Of a stretch of DNA of 64,000 nt, positions 61,019 to 64,000 are shown piece after piece; position 1 is the stretch's first letter, and every line of letters begins with the position of its first letter. The stretch spans positions 18,875 to 82,874 of the forward strand of contig JAILJR010000230.1 of the NCBI GenBank assembly GCA_024694565.1, written 5' to 3'. The notes under the pieces are model-generated. The model saw only the letters and a list, made by a program, of their open reading frames with translations, was not told the origin of the DNA and ran no database searches. Both the position numbers and the translations under genes were made by a program. Source of the stretch: Butyrivibrio sp. GTDB lineage: Bacteria; Bacillota; Clostridia; Lachnospirales; Lachnospiraceae.

Positions 61019-62062
61019 ATGGCAGTAAGCAGAGAGAGATTCGGTGAAACCAAAAACGGAACACCAATCTATGAATATCACCTTACAAACGACAACGGAG
61101 CAGAGGTTACAGTGCTCAATTATGGCTGTATTATCAGAAATATAATTGTTCCGGCAAAGGATGGCAGGAAGATAGACGTGGCACTTGGATATGATGCCCC
61201 GGAGGAGTATTTTATAAACAGCTGCTTCCTTGGAGCAACTGTAGGACCATCAGCAAACAGGATTGCAAAAGCAAAGTACAGTATAGACGGCAAAGAGTAC
61301 ATTCTGCCGATCAATGATGGCCCGAACAATCTTCATTCAGATATGAACAACGGCTTTCACAAGCGTATCTGGGATGCCGAAGAGGCAGACAACTCTGTCA
61401 GGTTTACATTAAAGGCAGAGGACGGAGATCTTGGATTTCCGGGGAACAGGGTATTTGAGGTGACTGTATCTCTTTCGGATGACAATGCACTTGAGCTTCA
61501 TTACAGGGGAACCAGTGATGAAAAGACACTGATGAATCTGACAAATCATTCATACTTCAATCTGTCAGGATGCAACTATGGAAGCTGCCTGGATCATGTG
61601 CTGAAGCTTTATTCATCTGCATATACACCGGTGATTGACAGTGAAGCCATACCAACAGGTGAGATTGCATCGGTAGAGGGCACTCCGTTTGATTTCAGGC
61701 AGGAGAAGCCAATAGGAAGAGATATAGATGCAGACAACGAGCAGCTGAAATTTGTGGGAGGTTATGATCACAATTTTGTTGTAGATGGATGTGACGGGAC
61801 GCTTAGGACTTTCGCTGAAGTTTCATCTCCGGTAACCGGAATTACCATGAAATGTTCAACTACTCTTCCCGGCTTCCAGCTGTATACCGGCAATTTCCTC
61901 GAGCATGGCAATGGAAAAGAAGGGACTGTTTACAGGCACAGGGATGGATTCTGCCTTGAAACACAGTTTTATCCGGATTCGATAAACAAGGAGAGCTTTC
62001 CTGACTGTGTATTTGGCCCTGACAAGGTATATGACCATGTTACGGTATATCAGTTCTCATAA
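61019..62062 (+). CDS. galM: Aldose 1-epimerase (galactose mutarotase)
   Basis: Interconverts alpha and beta anomers of hexoses. From ATG 61019 (AAAGGAGG upstream; track start 60992 is too early) 347 residues. LNYGCIIRNIIVP, GPSANRIAKAKY, NLTNHSYFNLSG (catalytic His), GGYDHNFV and GFQLYTGNFLEHG match GalM. There are no other galactose genes nearby. Confidence 0.94.
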   Translation: MAVSRERFGETKNGTPIYEYHLTNDNGAEVTVLNYGCIIRNIIVPAKDGRKIDVALGYDAPEEYFINSCFLGATVGPSANRIAKAKYSIDGKEYILPINDGPNNLHSDMNNGFHKRIWDAEEADNSVRFTLKAEDGDLGFPGNRVFEVTVSLSDDNALELHYRGTSDEKTLMNLTNHSYFNLSGCNYGSCLDHVLKLYSSAYTPVIDSEAIPTGEIASVEGTPFDFRQEKPIGRDIDADNEQLKFVGGYDHNFVVDGCDGTLRTFAEVSSPVTGITMKCSTTLPGFQLYTGNFLEHGNGKEGTVYRHRDGFCLETQFYPDSINKESFPDCVFGPDKVYDHVTVYQFS

Positions 62063-62086
62063 AGTGAGTGTTTTGGAGGGGGGACT

Positions 62087-63313
62087 TTGGCTGAAGTACG
62101 AGATTTTAGCTCATATGCAGAAAAATTAAATAGAGGAGATTCCACAAAGGGCACATCTTCAGTCGAACCGTCATATAAGGAGAGAATAAGAAATCACAGG
62201 ATTGCTGTTATCGTGAGAACTGTAAGCATAACAGCAGCTGTGATTATTTTTACTGTTCTGATTTATATCAGCTGGAGGGATAAGGAGTATTCTGAGGCGG
62301 TTCTGGTAGAGCATGCAGCTATTACTAACGGTATAGATTCCAGGGTTCTCAGCCTCAGTGGACACATTGTCCAGTACAGTAAGGATGGTGTCAGCTGCCT
62401 TAATCAGAATGGACAGGTCCTTTGGAACCAGACATATGAGATGCAGGATCCCATCGCTCAGATCTGCGGGGATGTCATCGCTATTGGTGATTATAACGGT
62501 CACAATATCTATGTCAATAACGTGTCGGGAATAATGGGACAGGTTGATACCAATCTGCCGATAAGGGATTTTTGTGTTTCATCACAGGGTGTAGTTGCAG
62601 CTGTCCTGGATGGGATAGATGTAACATGGATTTATCTGTATGACTCGCAGGGCAACACGCTTGCCAGCTTCAAAACGACCATGAAGGACAGCGGCTATCC
62701 GATCGCCATTGGAATATCACCCAATGGTGAGCTTGTCAGCGTTTCGTACCTCTATCCGGAGGACGGAGCATTGAAATCCAGTGTTGCTTTCTTTAATTTC
62801 GGTTCTGTCGGGCAGAACGAGATAGATAATTATGCCAGCGGATATGATTATCCGGGGGTTGTTGTTCCTTTTGTTCAGTTCATGAATTCAAGGTCTGCAT
62901 TCGCTGTGTCGGATGACAGAGTAATGTTCTACAGCGGCGATGAGAAGCCGGTGAGTCAGGCGGAGATATTTACAGGCAATGAACAGATAAAGTCTGTATA
63001 TTTTAATGACTCATATCTGGGACTTGTATTTGCAAACAGCACTTCGGATGGGAATTACAGGCTGCAGGTTTACAATGACAGAGGAGACAGCGTCCTTACC
63101 ACATATTTTGATATGGAGTACACTGAGGTGGTCTTCAGCAACAAGCAGATCATAATCTATAACGAGGATGAATGCGTGATAAAGGATATGGGAGGACATG
63201 TAAAATACGAGGGGCCGTTTGAAAACCCTGTCAGAACAATGATACCAACGGGGCAGCGCAGCAAGTTTATTCTGGTAACGTCAGACAGAGTCGAGACCAT
63301 GAATCTTAAGTAA
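62087..63313 (+). CDS. DUF5711-type membrane-anchored protein
   Basis: 408 residues, TTG start with a GGAGGGGGG ribosome binding site. An N-terminal cytoplasmic segment (about 1-40) and one membrane helix (about 43-65) are followed by a repetitive, beta-rich extracytoplasmic domain with YSKDGVSCLNQNGQVLWNQTYE-like blades, probably a beta-propeller. It fits the DUF5711 family; function unknown. It is followed by a CvpA-family gene 21 bases later. Confidence 0.8.
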   Translation: MAEVRDFSSYAEKLNRGDSTKGTSSVEPSYKERIRNHRIAVIVRTVSITAAVIIFTVLIYISWRDKEYSEAVLVEHAAITNGIDSRVLSLSGHIVQYSKDGVSCLNQNGQVLWNQTYEMQDPIAQICGDVIAIGDYNGHNIYVNNVSGIMGQVDTNLPIRDFCVSSQGVVAAVLDGIDVTWIYLYDSQGNTLASFKTTMKDSGYPIAIGISPNGELVSVSYLYPEDGALKSSVAFFNFGSVGQNEIDNYASGYDYPGVVVPFVQFMNSRSAFAVSDDRVMFYSGDEKPVSQAEIFTGNEQIKSVYFNDSYLGLVFANSTSDGNYRLQVYNDRGDSVLTTYFDMEYTEVVFSNKQIIIYNEDECVIKDMGGHVKYEGPFENPVRTMIPTGQRSKFILVTSDRVETMNLK

Positions 63314-63334
63314 AAAAGTTATGTTGGGGGAGAG

Positions 63335-63793
63335 ATGGATATTGAGATTTCGCAGATAGTCATCCCGATTGTGGTGATTGTTCTGTTTTTATGGAGGATG
63401 TCAGATGGCACGAAAAACGGGCTGTTTGGTGAAGCGGCGGGTCTGATAGCGGTAATCGCAGCATTTGTGGCAGTCTATTTTATAGCCAATATAGCGGGGA
63501 ATGTCCTGAACAAAAACTTCGGGGCGATTGCAGTAAAGATCGGATATCTGATTGTGGCAGTCGTTGTTTATAGGGTTATGGCAGCGCTGTGTAATGCACT
63601 GAAAAAAATAAAGGACATACCTGTGCTTGGCGCTCTTGACAGAGTAATGGGTGCAGTATTCGGCGCTGCCGAGGCAGCAATTATTATTTATATCGTTGAA
63701 TTTGTCACCGGGATAAAATTTTTTGATCCTGTGATTGCCCTATTTACGCAGGGTTACAACTTTTTGAACGAGAAAATTCAAAATCTTTTATAA
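63335..63793 (+). CDS. CvpA-family membrane protein
   Basis: 152 residues with four hydrophobic segments (about 7-20, 32-55, 66-88, 104-125) and the CvpA-like region IPVLGALDRVMGAVFGAAEAAIIIYI. The family is linked to colicin V production in E. coli and, more broadly, envelope homeostasis; its role in Firmicutes is unclear. GGGGGAGAG precedes ATG 63335. Confidence 0.8.
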   Translation: MDIEISQIVIPIVVIVLFLWRMSDGTKNGLFGEAAGLIAVIAAFVAVYFIANIAGNVLNKNFGAIAVKIGYLIVAVVVYRVMAALCNALKKIKDIPVLGALDRVMGAVFGAAEAAIIIYIVEFVTGIKFFDPVIALFTQGYNFLNEKIQNLL

Positions 63794-63810
63794 AAATTTA
63801 AAAAAAGTAG

Positions 63811-64000
63811 TTGACAATGATATTGGCGCTATGATATTCTATGAAAGCTGTCGCTGAGGACAGCAACAACAAAGCACCTTGACAAATAAACAGTAATGCA
63901 ACCCTGAAAAATTCATTGAGAATTATTTCAGAATAAACAAACCAAAAGTAAAACGGACAGAACAAAAGCCAAGCTTAAGTTCTGAACGGGATGAACTATT
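63811..64000 (+). promoter_or_regulatory. Probable rRNA operon promoter and leader
   Basis: TTGACA (63811-63816) with GATATT at 16 or TATTCT at 18 bases, followed by a GCTGTC / GACAGC hairpin near 63847. The remaining untranslated AT-rich sequence (TTGACAAATAAACAGTAATG and AAGTTCTGAACGG) looks like the pre-16S leader of Lachnospiraceae. The 16S gene itself is outside the window. Confidence 0.65.

Overview
The window looks like chromosome of an anaerobic, low-to-mid GC Firmicute of the family Lachnospiraceae (Butyrivibrio or a close relative). This is inferred from gene content: AGGAGG-type ribosome binding sites, a tRNA gene without encoded CCA, a T-box controlled trp operon, Clostridia-typical small proteins (DUF6472, DUF1934, DUF5711, CooT-like), many lipoproteins and tandem diguanylate cyclases. 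No phage, plasmid, transposase, integrase or CRISPR array is visible. Most of the window is ordinary core genome in short operons.

Layout. 0-8 kb: the 3' part of a sugar ABC-transporter ATPase, a PucR-type regulator, a signal recognition particle RNA on the minus strand with a near-consensus promoter, tadA, a solute-binding lipoprotein, an aconitase-family hydratase and a degenerate GH9-like lipoprotein. 8-13 kb: alpha/beta hydrolase, a membrane-anchored MurF-type ligase, ddl and plsC. 13-16 kb: pyrC-pyrK-pyrD. 16-19 kb: a protein of unknown function behind a consensus flagellar sigma-28 promoter, then ispE, a DUF1934 protein and a small membrane protein. 19-25 kb: trigger-factor-like lipoprotein PPIase, asnS, NlpC/P60 cell-wall hydrolase, guaA. 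25-28 kb: an AT-richer accessory patch with a solitary N6-adenine methyltransferase and a small Cys-rich peptide with a double-glycine leader, followed by a GNAT acetyltransferase. 28-30 kb: phosphohexomutase and a CooT-like protein.

30-41.5 kb is the most unusual region: a divergent cluster built from two pairs of 2-hydroxyacyl-CoA dehydratase-family Fe-S subunits, one ASKHA activase, a CooC-type ATPase with a CxC motif, a CooT-like nickel protein, two related tiny membrane proteins, an unrecognised 238-residue Cys-containing protein and an enoate-reductase-like flavoprotein. No CoA-transferase, electron-transfer flavoprotein, CO dehydrogenase or substrate-defining enzyme is present. I infer an ATP-driven, low-potential reductive system of unknown substrate. 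Several of its genes, and a transporter at 55 kb, carry similar hairpin-forming leaders.

41.5-48.2 kb (minus strand): an SPFH / zinc-ribbon / TPM-domain trio resembling the B. subtilis ydjGHI membrane-stress genes, apparently co-transcribed with two tandem membrane diguanylate cyclases. 48-50 kb: a [2Fe-2S]-ASKHA protein of the corrinoid-activator type and a DUF6472 protein. 50-57 kb: Trp T-box, trpD, trpC, a trpF-trpB fusion, trpA (trpE and trpG are not here), then a sodium:solute symporter ending in a 43-bp tandem duplication, and tRNA-Ser(CGA). 57-64 kb: phosphofructokinase, dnaX-ybaB-recR, galactose mutarotase, a DUF5711 protein, a CvpA-family protein and what looks like the promoter and leader of an rRNA operon whose 16S gene would begin just outside the window.

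All assignments come from reading the sequence and family motifs; no database search was run. Identities given as '-like' are family-level.
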